This document shows, piece by piece, positions 38,431 through 48,314 of a stretch of 64,000 nt of DNA. The translations under genes and the position numbers were made by a program. The DNA is from Tubulanus polymorphus (lineage: Eukaryota; Nemertea; Palaeonemertea; Tubulaniformes; Tubulanidae), in NCBI RefSeq assembly GCF_964204645.1, contig NC_134030.1, forward strand, positions 10,724,278 through 10,788,277, written 5' to 3'. The notes under the pieces are model-generated. The model ran no database searches, was not told the origin of the DNA, and saw nothing but the letters and a program-made list of their open reading frames with translations. Positions within the stretch are counted from its first letter, which is position 1; every line of letters begins with the position of its first letter.

Positions 38431-38624
38431 CTCTGAATATATGTTTCGTGTGTATATATGAAACTTTTAGAATTGTGTTATAAAAAAACGCGAGTGGTAA
38501 CGGAATAGTAGGCGGACAGAGCATCGATTTACGAATATACAAAACTGCGCACCAACCAAAGCTGCAGTATTAATTTTTACGCTAGAAGAGGTCAAGGTCT
38601 AAGAGACCAGAGTACCAAACGGAT

Positions 38625-38645
38625 ACTACTACTACTACTACTACT
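38625..38645. repeat. ACT microsatellite
   Basis: Seven ACT/CTA units follow about 200 bp downstream of the LINE fragment. Confidence 0.75.
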
Positions 38646-39039
38646 GATAACTGGATATGAAGAAACTAATCTTAGGGGAAGGGAAGTGCAATATAGTGCC
38701 CTATTTTTCGTGATCAATAGTTTTTGGTGAATCTTCTGCGAATCATCATTATTCAGTTCCATGGCAGGCGGCTATTGTTCGACAACTATTGCAATATGAT
38801 ACAAAGCAAATGCATGTTTCCACTACTGTATAGGTTTTTAGCGTATATCGAATAGCTCAAGAACTTCCTTCCCGGTGCCCCTATTTAATTGCTTCGGTTT
38901 TGGTATTTCAATTTTAAAATGCACCAGCGTTATCAATCCACTCAAATAGCAGGTACGTTCGAATTTTCAAGTTTCAAGTTAAGTTTGCTGCAACCATAGA
39001 AGAATTTTTCCGATCATCACAGAAACTAGGTGTAACTTA

Positions 39040-39190
39040 GACCCGGCCTGCAGAACGAGTGGGAAGCCGATAAGTTTCCTGCCCGGGGACACTACACGGT
39101 AACGTGCTGGGTTCGAACCCACGGACCTTACGGTGTAGTGTCCCCGAGCAAGACACTAATCCCCATTCCCTATATTTCACCGAAGAGTCA
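39040..39190 (+). mobile_element. tRNA-derived SINE-like unit with hairpin
   Basis: It contains GTGCTGGGTTCGAACCCACGG, whose GGTTCGAACCC is a perfect RNA polymerase III B-box. The B-box is flanked by GGGGACACTACACGGTAA and its near complement TTACGGTGTAGTGTCCCC, so the unit folds into a hairpin. No complete tRNA cloverleaf with anticodon is visible, so it is called a SINE-like repeat and not a tRNA gene. Confidence 0.6.
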
Positions 39191-39196
39191 ATGGGT

Positions 39197-39395
39197 ACCT
39201 GGGGCCAGTTGCACAGTCGTGACTTAAGTCTAAAAAGTGGTCTTAAATCTTAAGACTGGTCTTAAGTTGGTAGATCGGCTATAGAACTAAATTGGTCTTA
39301 GACTGGTCTTAAGTCTAATGATACCAATTTAATGGAAAGCGCCGTTGAACATTGTACGACAGTGAAAAGGGCACTATAGAAATTAAATAACCATT
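39197..39395. mobile_element. GGGGCCAGTTGCACAG MITE with a retroelement-like tail
   Basis: It starts CTGGGGCCAGTTGCACAG, then carries GACTTAAGTCT and several TCTTAAG inverted pieces. After the element, GGAAAGCGCCGTTGAACATT and CACTATAGAAATTAAATAA resemble the tails of small retroelements. The two parts may belong to different insertions. Confidence 0.5.
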
Positions 39396-40693
39396 ACTAA
39401 GCTTTCAGATTTTAAACGGATTGATTTTAAAGTGTTATGCTCTCCAATTTTGCCTCGCGGCGCAATTCTCTGTGACTGTGTTGAAACGAGTCGAGGGGCA
39501 GCTGCAAGGCCGGCGGTATACGCCAGCCTTCAAACCGTTGAAAGTCATAAAAATTCTTGTATGACATCATATTCGCCACCGAAAGTACGTTCGGTGCAAT
39601 ACCTTGGAGTGATCATCTGATAGCTTCAAATGATTATTCCAAGGTGTTACAAACTCGTGCGCTTGTTTCCCCTAACAATCTTCTCATTGGTCGGAATATC
39701 TTACGGAGTGAAGTAAGTTGTTAGGAGTAGCTCCAAGCTTCATTACAAATATTCTGTACAGCTCTCGCCAAAGGATTCCTGACTACTTTAGATTACCCAA
39801 TTGAAGGGCTTATACGTATCGGAGGATATCAAGTTTTTTTCGTGGTTCGAAAATGATTTGACCTGATAACTGAATCCATTCCATACAAACGCCTTTAGAT
39901 CAATCTTCCGGTAGAATTTCACTAGAATGTTTTCCAATTTACCTAAAAATATGAATAAAACCAGTAATTTATCAACTTTTGATAACATTTTGATAACATT
40001 TTGAAAGCAAGCGTAAAGTATTTTCAAAGTGACATTAAGATCCATATGCATAAGCAGAATCATTTCAATGGTTATGACACCTAGAAACCAAACACCAGGC
40101 CATTGCCTCTTTTACGGAGTGGTGGTACGTATGTATCGGAGAGCATACCTTTTAAAAAAGCCTCGTAGTCGTACGCGTATATATGCCGATACTTCGCCGG
40201 ATGTGGGACCATTTCGAATATTGACACTCGAAACTGCCGCTCGAAACGGCAAACTTCGGGTAACTTTAATTGCCAGCATTAATGCAATTGGAGATCCTAA
40301 CAAGGACCAGGGTTAGTTATGTGACATTTCAGCCAGTTCATTAGAGTTGGTCGAAACCGGTGTGGTTGGGTGAGTATGATTTGTTATTCGATGTAATATA
40401 TAAGTAAACTTATTCTCTTCATAAACATCTACTTATTCTTTCAATTAGAGATTGAGATCTCACATCAGTAGATAATTTACTAAATGAGTTAGTAAAAGAG
40501 ATCAATCGGGGGGGGGGGATTTTCTCTGTTGAGCTATTCGCGGAAGAAAATGAGAAAAAAATGTTATATACAGTGTATGTGCATATGCTTGTTAGTGATA
40601 GCGTATCTTTTCAGAATTTCAATTTGATCCTTCCAATTTGGATAGTTGACCAGAAATTGTTATCCTGAAATATCGGGGTATACGCAGCTGACG

Positions 40694-43600
40694 ATGAGGT
40701 TCACAGCGGTGGCGGTCGTGATTGCTAGTTTGCTAGTTTCGTCGAATTTTGCTAATCGCGTCTCCAACCAATTCTTGTTCTACAACACATCATGCGCGTA
40801 TTTGAAGAACGCGTACGCCATCACCGCAGACGGCGAATACATCTTAGACGTTGGACCGAGATTCAATTTGAAAACGCGCGTATACTGCGAAGGAATGGGT
40901 GGCAGTTATCCGAGGGAATATCTCACATTACCCGCCGGTCAAGATAAGAACTACGCCATTTCGAGGCCTTTCAATTCTCTCCAAAGAGAAAGAACCGCGA
41001 ATTTTAGTAAGGCGCTATTCTGTCCAAATGTAAGTTGTGATGTTGATAATCTAATTTTTTCGAACGATATGTAAGTTAGGTCTTATCCTCAATAGCTTGG
41101 TTTACGGGAACAGCCTCCGAAATTTGACGAAAATTCAAATAGAAATAAATCTTATATTTTCTATTCCCGTCCGTGTAACGAATTCAGCGAAAAAAATGAG
41201 CAGTGAAAAAAAATTTCACATCCGCCGAATGAGGATCCTGGCTAGAATGATGAAAAAAATGGAAAATGCTAGGTTCTTTTTTGTTCGCAGTGTGCAGAAT
41301 TCCCGAACTTTCCAAGCATCATTTGTTTGGGCATATGTTTATTGCCCTATCGACAGTTCCCTTTTCCTTCAAAAAGTGATTATATCTCACTAAAGGAATC
41401 TTTTTTGAATTACATTTCCTCCTCTCAAATTTTAATTGAATAGGTCTACCCCGTAAACCAAGCTATTAAAAAGGCCTCGAATTTCTTAGATAGCACGATA
41501 ATTACTTTTAGAAATTGTTATCAGTAAATCATCAATAGATTCCTATCGATCTGTGGAAATTTTGGGAAAAGTCTACCGTGTGTATTTTCAGAGTTTACTG
41601 ATCATCACTAACGACTGGTTATTTGCTCGAACGACTGGACAACCTCCGTCGTATGGGAAGGTATGGGGATGTAGATATGCAGTGGGCCGAATCAGCATCG
41701 ATCTAACTGGTCTACCGTTTTACATAAATTATAACGCCGTGAGTATAAAAAACAATTTTACACAAATTTTTTTCATTTCAGCGTACATTCTCACAAATAT
41801 ATATATTCATCTTGTCATACGCTTGTAATGTCATTTTGGACAGGGTTATGATTAACGAGTCATAGGAAGAAGCAACTAACATGATCTACAATCTTTTTTG
41901 AAATCGTATTTCTTGTGTATTTTTTCTCGTGTTTGCCAAGTATATGGCGTATTCCAACTGTTTTGAGAGATGCCCAGAGGGATTCGGCGTACTATTCATA
42001 CACTCTATCAAACATTGTTTATGAAATTTTTTCGCCTTCTGAAAACGCACACGTAAAGCCCAAATCAAACTCGGTGAAATCCGTGAGTGATTATATAGAC
42101 ACGCCGATCTAATTAATCGCCTAAATGTCGATAAGAAAATTATAGTAGTAGTAGTAGTTTATCCTTTATCAAAGTGTGTATTACACTTTGTATGACAGAT
42201 AATCAAAATTACAAATTTTAACAAAATAATTTAATCCGAAATTACACATTGAAAAAATAAAAACACCCGAATCGGGCTGGTCGTCCTCCTAGTGAATTAC
42301 CGATATGTCGATCCTCTCTGATTGCTATAAATGGCTTTTTATACTGGCAAGCTTTATTGGGGTTCATTATTATATGACAATCATGGAAAACAAAACTTAT
42401 AGAGCAAAAATGAAAACTTCGTTTTTGCGCCCTAGCAAATAGTTTTCGTTTTTCCATGATCGAACTTGTATAAAAGTAATGAATGTGGCTCCATAGTATG
42501 CTTTAAAAATATTTTAGAAGTTAGAGGGTTTTTTCATCTGGAATGGCATACAAAAAATAGAGCTCAGATATCTTATCGATATGATATTTCCACGAAGTTA
42601 GAAACAATTTTGCATGTCCACGAAGCCTAGGTTTCTTTGCTCTAGATACTTAATGCTGTTTGAAATGTGTAATTCTCATTTTGCAGACAAATATCGCGTT
42701 TGATGAGAGATCGCCATCGAATGGCGAAAGGCAACCTCAGATTTTCACCCATGATTGTGGCGGCTGGTCATGTTCCGTATGCGGCGTTAGAAAACAAAAA
42801 CTCTTGTTAGATTGTAAGTATTTCATTTCGAGGGGACGGATTCAGGTGGGATCTCGGAAGTCCAGATCCTTGCCTTCTCACTGAGGTTGCCTTTTTGTCA
42901 AGTCAGATGATAGTTAAAACCTACAAATTAGACACTCATCCTTTTGTAAAATGTATATTTTCTGACGTATTTCTTCAAAATGCCGAGGGTTGGATCCCGA
43001 TACTAGCCTATGAAATAGTTGCTTCATCTGAAAAATGTCTTTTCTTCTGGACCTGGCCTTCCGAATTTCCAGGATCTGCCCCTGACCCCGCCCTCTTCGA
43101 TCCTCCCCTGTCTTGTCCAATAGTATGAATGTATCAATTTCCGACTTTATTTCCGTGAAAATAATGTTTATCACATCAAAGAACTTAAACCTATATACCT
43201 AAGTGCGGTGGCTGATAAGGGCCAATAATATATTTTTTTTAAATTTCCACTAAATATTACAATATATCATTGTACATTATAAAAATGAAGTTAAATGAAA
43301 TATTTTAATATTAAGCAGGGGAGACTTGAAGAAGCCAGTTAAGACTTATGTCAAACGTACAAGTCCCCCAACATGCAAAGAACCACACTCACACTCCCTC
43401 ACACACTCACATACACACATACGCACGCACACATACGCACGCACGCATAATAAAGTGATAGATGACAGAAACCATAATAATGAAACTTATATAGAGCAAA
43501 AACAGTTATAGCTATGTAGATAAGTGTTACGGACATAGTTAGGTTAGCAAAAACGAATTCAATGGTAAAGATGAGAATAATCATTGCGCAAAAACTAATC

Positions 43601-46600
43601 TATATTGATTCCCTTCGATTTTTAAATTTTGTTTTGCATCAGTTCATGGCTGCCCGTAGTCTTAGAGTAATGCAGATTGAACGAGATTCGATTTGACTAT
43701 ACAGAGCTCACTTACCCGAAAGTGCTGGAGACAATCTTTTGAAAATGTTTGAAAATTCGAAATAATTCTATCTAAATAGAATAGCAGGCTTAGAGCGGTG
43801 TATCGTCAGTTACCAATGTTTTACTTTGTTTGATAGGTGCTGCCATACCTTTCAACAGAGATAAAAAAAACTTATTACTAATAAAATCAATACACCACAA
43901 TGCGATGTACTAGCAAAGTCCACCACCGATTTATACACCGCACTGCGGTGTGGATGCACTGAAGGGGTTAATAATGTGTACCTGGCTCCAGTTCCACAGT
44001 TGTGAGTTAATTTAGACTCTAGAGTTAAAAACATTGAAAAAGAACTAATTTTAAACCCGAGTTAACTCTCACTCACATGTGGAACCGGGTCCTGGAGTTT
44101 ATTAATTTGAGAAAAAAAATATTCATGAATCGATCTTAACATGATAGGTTAACATAGAATATTTCTCTATATTTCTCCTTGCCTTAATGATGTACACATG
44201 ACTTTTCCGTCGAACCATAAATAAAAATCAATTTTCTTGTTGTTCTTAAGTTGATGCGTGTCAATTGATAAATCCATGCAGAATGGGCGAATCCTGTATT
44301 CATCTGGGTGCTGGATATCATAAATGCATCCCTAGGAGCGGAGGCAAGCCTGGTAAATTGATTATAATTTAAAATCTGTGATTTTACGAATTATATTGAA
44401 AACATGCTATTATGAAATCTTAAGTTCATTTGCCGGCGAGAATCATGAATCGAATGGAATGTCATCATTCGTCTGCGCAGTGGATTCGCGAAAAAACAAA
44501 AATTGATTATCTTTTTCATTTTCTTTCCTTTTAGTTATCGATAATGTAAGCGGACGCAACGAGATCGGAACAAGACCGAACAGTTGTGTATCGAAGACTA
44601 ATTGGAAGATTCTACCAGGTAATGAAAATGGCCTAAGATATAGATTATGAAGTCACGAAATAATTTAGCTTTTTTTCTAATCCACGTGCCAAAACATTCT
44701 TTTCAATCTTGAGATATGTAGTCAGGTCAAAAAGTTGTCATCCCTCCACCTCCCCGTTTGACGCCTGAGAGTAAAATAGTTTGAAAACGACGGGCTTTGT
44801 TACAAATTTTACAAAATGCCTTCAAAATACGTTTTGAAAAAAAATTGTCCACTCATGAAATGCTAATTATAGATATTTTTCCCGGGCTACAGGGATGGCC
44901 AATTTTATCAATTTTCAAACGTTAACGGGTGTAGTAAGCAGCAACAACGTGAATTACCGCCGTGGATTTCGAATCCATGAAAAGTTCACGAAACGCTCTG
45001 CCATACACTCTGCCATGCATTTGACAACGATTTTTTGAACCAACCTTATCTTATATTTATCTAGTCAGTTGTTAGGCGAAGGATTATTAGATTCAGGCTG
45101 CGCAACTTAAACTTATTGTATTTCAACATCAAGGTACGTATAAACATTACGTTTGCATGCCGCCGCACGAGAGGAACAGCAACGAGTACGCGCACTAATC
45201 TTCCCGCGCACTTCATTTGCGCCATTTCCGCTTATGATGATTACGATTTAATTTTATTGCCCCTGAAATTATACAAGTCTATGAGAGCACAGGATACAAA
45301 CAAAATTAACAGTTTACAGTTGTATGCACAATTACAGTCACATATATATTGTAATGATTACCCAATTTGATATACACAAACGCTACTACATGATGCTATC
45401 TGTCTAGCTTCCTTATATTGGGTCTTGATTAACAAATTTTGTATTTGGTGTTGCACGTTTCACGTATCTGCAGAACATTAAAGGACTAATGAAGAGTTGC
45501 GTAAAAACACCTAAAATTGGTGTTTTTTGAAAAATATAATAAAAATGTTCGATATTAAACAAGAATTTGTCGAAAAAAATCAATAAAATGTTGATAATTG
45601 GGGAGGATTTTTTAAGTAAATAATTTCGACATTGGTGACCCGGAAGTGTGACGATTGAATCTAAAACCCCAGCAACACTTTTGTTCTTACTTGAAATTAG
45701 TTCATTAATCTTGACAGGGAATTTAAGGGTTTGATGATCGACGATTCCAGCGAAGAATGCCGATTTAATTCTTTTGGTTCTACAGATAGTTACAGCAGAT
45801 GGCTTATCGAATGTCTAAAGATTGAAAACACTTGAAATGATTTATATACGTCGCACGATTAATATGAAACACGTGTAAAATAAAAATAAAACGATAACTT
45901 GATTTTGAAAAATGTATACATTGATATTTTCTTTGCCATGATTTCAAACACGAGAAATATGGTATAGCAGTACCAGTATTGAAAATATATGAGAATGTCC
46001 CCGAACGTTGAAAAGGCGCTGCCAATCAATGTACATCACGTTACGTATTCGTACAGTTGTCCGTTGGCTCAACGGTCGATTGAGATAAAAATGAAAATTA
46101 TATATCGTTGATTTTTTACATTTTAGAGTGAAAAAAAATCAAACGAAATCTACCAATTAAACAAACAACAGGGTCAATCCCTATTTTAAGATCAAAACGT
46201 TTCAGAGTCCGTGATTTAACGAATTTGAACACGTGACCAAACAATGAATAAACTTGATCATTCGTATTATCCAATTTCATCTTCGATTTTTTACGGTGAT
46301 TTAGCTATATTTCACCGTACTGACTAGCAGATGGTACAGACATGGTACAGTGCGTACTATAAAGATTTGGAAAGAAACCGTTTAATTGCCATGATCGTCA
46401 TTATCACACCGGCCAGGCCAGGTTGTACCATCATTTATGTCGCAAAGTCCATAGTGAAACTAAAGCATCTAAATCCGGATATAAAATAGTATCAAATCTC
46501 TCTCTATATATATTCAATAAATCTCCATTCACTTCCTGGTATTTTTCATGTCTAGCATGTATATATACGGCGTGTATGGCGATTGATAAACTGAAAATGA

Positions 46601-46825
46601 AATAGATTCGTACTACAGAATTTTATTCTGGCAAATATAATTCGTGCCTTATGAAGAAGTCGCTGCAGTATTCTCCGTCAAGAGTCGGCGCTTTGATTAA
46701 CAAGTTTGAATTCTGTACCATAAGCGAACATTGTGACGAGGATCCGGCTCGTAGGGCTTCATCAGCTGAGTTGTTAGGATGGCGCAATAATTGCGTAGAG
46801 CGACGACCTCGAAAAATATATTCAG
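40694..46825 (+). CDS. Secreted GON-domain protein, EGF-like module, novel C-terminus
   Basis: Exons: 40694-41070, 41525-41738, 42687-42813, 44251-44352, 44535-44618, 46619-46825, phases matching; the terminal exon is uncertain (see 48012-48256). A signal peptide (MRFTAVAVVIASLLVSS) leads into a GON domain: Cys-x-Tyr-Leu-Lys, ADGEYILDVG, YCEGMGGSYPREYLTLPAG, CPNVSC, IITNDWLFA, GRISIDLTGLPF and the closing CGGWSCSVCG. GON was defined at the C-terminus of ADAMTS9/ADAMTS20 and GON-1; no metalloprotease or thrombospondin exon is seen here. Exon 4 adds DACQLINPCRMGESCIHLG, EGF-like with four of six cysteines. Exons 5-6 (about residues 274-371) carry Cys-rich sequence (CVSKTNWKILP, FEFCTISEHCDED) that I do not recognise. 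The alternative exon 1/2 pair 1-41029 and 41592 onward is also in phase, but loses the CPNVSC and RVYFQ parts expected in GON. An extracellular-matrix or secreted role is inferred. Confidence 0.75.
42142..42158. repeat. TAG microsatellite
   Basis: Five to six TAG units lie in an intron of the GON-protein gene. Confidence 0.6.
43395..43446. repeat. CA/ACGC-rich simple repeat
   Basis: A tract of CACA, CATACACAC and ACGCACGCA units lies in an intron of the GON-protein gene. Confidence 0.75.
43785..43978. repeat. Dispersed repeat with CACTGCGGTGT palindrome, copy 2
   Basis: The same block order as at 26020-26280: GGTGCTGCCAT, AATCAATACACCACA, TACTAGCAAAGTCCA and GCACTGCGGTGTGGATGCAC. The similarity is about 80 percent by eye. 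Confidence 0.7.
43979..44098. mobile_element. MITE with CCAGTTCCACA ends
   Basis: The left end CTGGCTCCAGTTCCACAG, with GTGAGTTAA, is mirrored by TTAACTCTCACTCAC, ATGTGGAACCGGG and TCCTGG. It belongs to the same broad family as 9553-9685 and 47268-47390. Confidence 0.7.
46130..46205. repeat. Dispersed repeat, copy 3 of 3 (3' part only)
   Basis: ACAACAGGGTCAATCCCTAT and TTTTAAGATCAAAACG match the second half of the copy at 36395-36550. Confidence 0.55.
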
Positions 46826-47267
46826 GTAAGGATCAATTGAATCGTTTGTTGCCAGCGGCAGATCCAGGAGTTCATTGAGGGGGTGGGGGGGGGGGTGCAC
46901 GAATTAGGAAGGGGATCTGGTAGGTCCTCGCCCAGAAAATTTATTAAATTAGATGAGCGGGGACGCGTTCTAGGCACGATCAGAGTACGTTTCTACTCGC
47001 ACGCAAATTCAATAGCGATTTTCCCTAAATTTAAAGCATTCATTACTTATGGAAAACCAATCACAAAATGCGGAGCCGGAAGCGGCTACCAGCGCAATCA
47101 ATTTAAGACCTAGACGAGACGTAAAAGCTTAGGCCTGCTCATTTTCAGGGATTTTTCACATGCTTTCTCTTCTTTCTCACAAAAAGGTAAGCCCCTATAA
47201 AAACAGCGAGGACTTTTTAGGCGGTGCACGGTGCACCCTGGACCCGCCGCTGGTTGCCTCTCCGTGG

Positions 47268-47390
47268 CTGGATTCAGTTCCACGGTGCTGTGGTAAGATT
47301 TCAATCAGAGCTTATCACTCAAAAAATTGAACTGTTCCAACTCACGAGTTAACTCTTAACCCACAGAAAGTGGAACTGGATCTGGTACTT
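47268..47390. mobile_element. MITE with CAGTTCCAC ends
   Basis: CTGGATTCAGTTCCACGGTG at the left pairs with AAAGTGGAACTGGATCTGG at the right, and GAGTTAACTCTTAAC lies near the right end. Same family as 43979-44098. Confidence 0.7.
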
Positions 47391-47398
47391 AACAAAAA

Positions 47399-47442
47399 AT
47401 TTAAAAACAACAACACAACAACAACAACAACACAAACAACAA
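47399..47442. repeat. AAC-rich simple repeat
   Basis: An AAC/ACA tract follows directly after the preceding MITE. Confidence 0.7.
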
Positions 47443-48011
47443 AAGGACTATCAGTCTCATCAAACGACTAGATCTGGATATGGAATCGTGGGCTGCAAAT
47501 GCGACATACAAGAGTTGAACACCGATGTTACCAGTGTCCGAAGAAACGACTGAGTCCCTCTGTGACGGCGGCTAGGTACAGTAAACCTTGCATTAGTCGC
47601 ATCGACCAAATTCGGATATTCGCTTTATCGGATGAATATTGATGGTCCCGATTTTTCCTACTCTTCTTCAAAAAACCTTATATTGAAAAGTCGGATTTTG
47701 TTATTCGGAACATGCCTATTCCGTCACAGTACTTTTCTTCAAAGAATCACTAGTTAAAACCCTCAATTAGATTTAAGAAACCACCATCTGAAGTTTTTAT
47801 CGAGCATCTGAGGGATTTTTAGAAGTTGCTGCTTTTTCAAATTGTTGTATGATTATGAAAACGCATGAATGAATAGTTTGAGGAAAAACTTCTGGCCCGC
47901 TGATCAGTCGACTTCGTTTTTTCTTTGGATTCCAAAATGATGAATTCTTTCTTGTTATTGAACATACCCTCCACCAAAACCCGTCCAGAAAAGAGAATTC
48001 ATATTATACAG

Positions 48012-48256
48012 AAAATGTGGCTTTCATTTTTATTCCTAAACCCAACTGGCCACCGTTGATCAACGACCAGCATATCCAATCGCTACGACTGTTTTTGGCG
48101 ATAAATAGTGTGCACAACTTCGTTGAAGCGGTCGCTGACTTTACAGCAAAGGAAGTGAGCCATTTTGATTCAGCGAAAATTTTTTTTGACATGTTTGTTA
48201 GGCTTAGGCCTAACTTGATCCGATCGTCTGCCGCGAATACGATGGATTTAACGTAG
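48012..48256 (+). CDS. Possible terminal exon of the GON-domain gene
   Basis: After an acceptor at TTATACAG this exon would continue in the required phase from 46825 (Ser, then Glu-Asn-Val-Ala) and run for about 80 residues (NWPPLINDQHIQSLRLF, then VHNFVEAVADFTAKEVSHFD) to a TAG at 48254-48256. The total would be 451 aa. Doubts: the polypyrimidine tract is weak, the opposite strand is also open, no AATAAA follows, and the AGAP start codon is only 58 bases downstream. A rival terminal exon is a short in-phase piece after the CTAG at about 47470, which ends within about 16 codons (DLDMESWAANATYKS). Confidence 0.35.
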
Positions 48257-48314
48257 GTAGTGACCGGATAGGCTTCTAGATTTAGCGAGGAGGATACCTG
48301 CACTGATTGTGACG

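Larger units (their letters stand above)
34803..40693. other. Region between divergent ATF2-type and GON-protein genes
   Basis: This stretch should contain the promoters of both divergently read genes, and probably 5' UTR exons of the ATF2-type gene, but none can be placed. No protein-coding exon is supported. Recognisable contents are a repeat copy (36395-36550), a LINE fragment (38012-38430), a SINE-like unit (39040-39190) and a MITE-like unit (39197-39335). Confidence 0.5.

Noticed and set aside
39084-39150. Possible tRNA gene
   Set aside because: A B-box is present, but no acceptor stem, A-box or anticodon arm can be drawn; the hairpin layout fits a SINE-like repeat.
41097-41393. Frame with NLTKIQIEIN that resembles the FxKIRLD part of GON
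   Set aside because: No GT donor follows at the needed place, and the intron to exon 1 would be about 25 bases. The stretch just before IITNDW at 41560-41595 fits the GON pattern better.
41930-42030. NCFERCPEGFGVL reading that recalls the GON CPxGxF block
   Set aside because: The frame closes soon after, and including it would break the phase between exons 2 and 3. Most likely chance.
46883-47113. 76-codon plus-strand frame with KAFITYGKPITKCGAGSGYQ
   Set aside because: It begins in a poly-G tract, has no acceptor in the phase required by the GON gene and no recognisable domain.
47460-47560. Possible EGF-like terminal exon reading SGYGIVGCKCDIQELN
   Set aside because: The frame that gives the Cys-x-Cys piece needs a phase 0 or phase 2 acceptor, while the preceding exon at 46825 ends in phase 1. 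No bridging exon was found.
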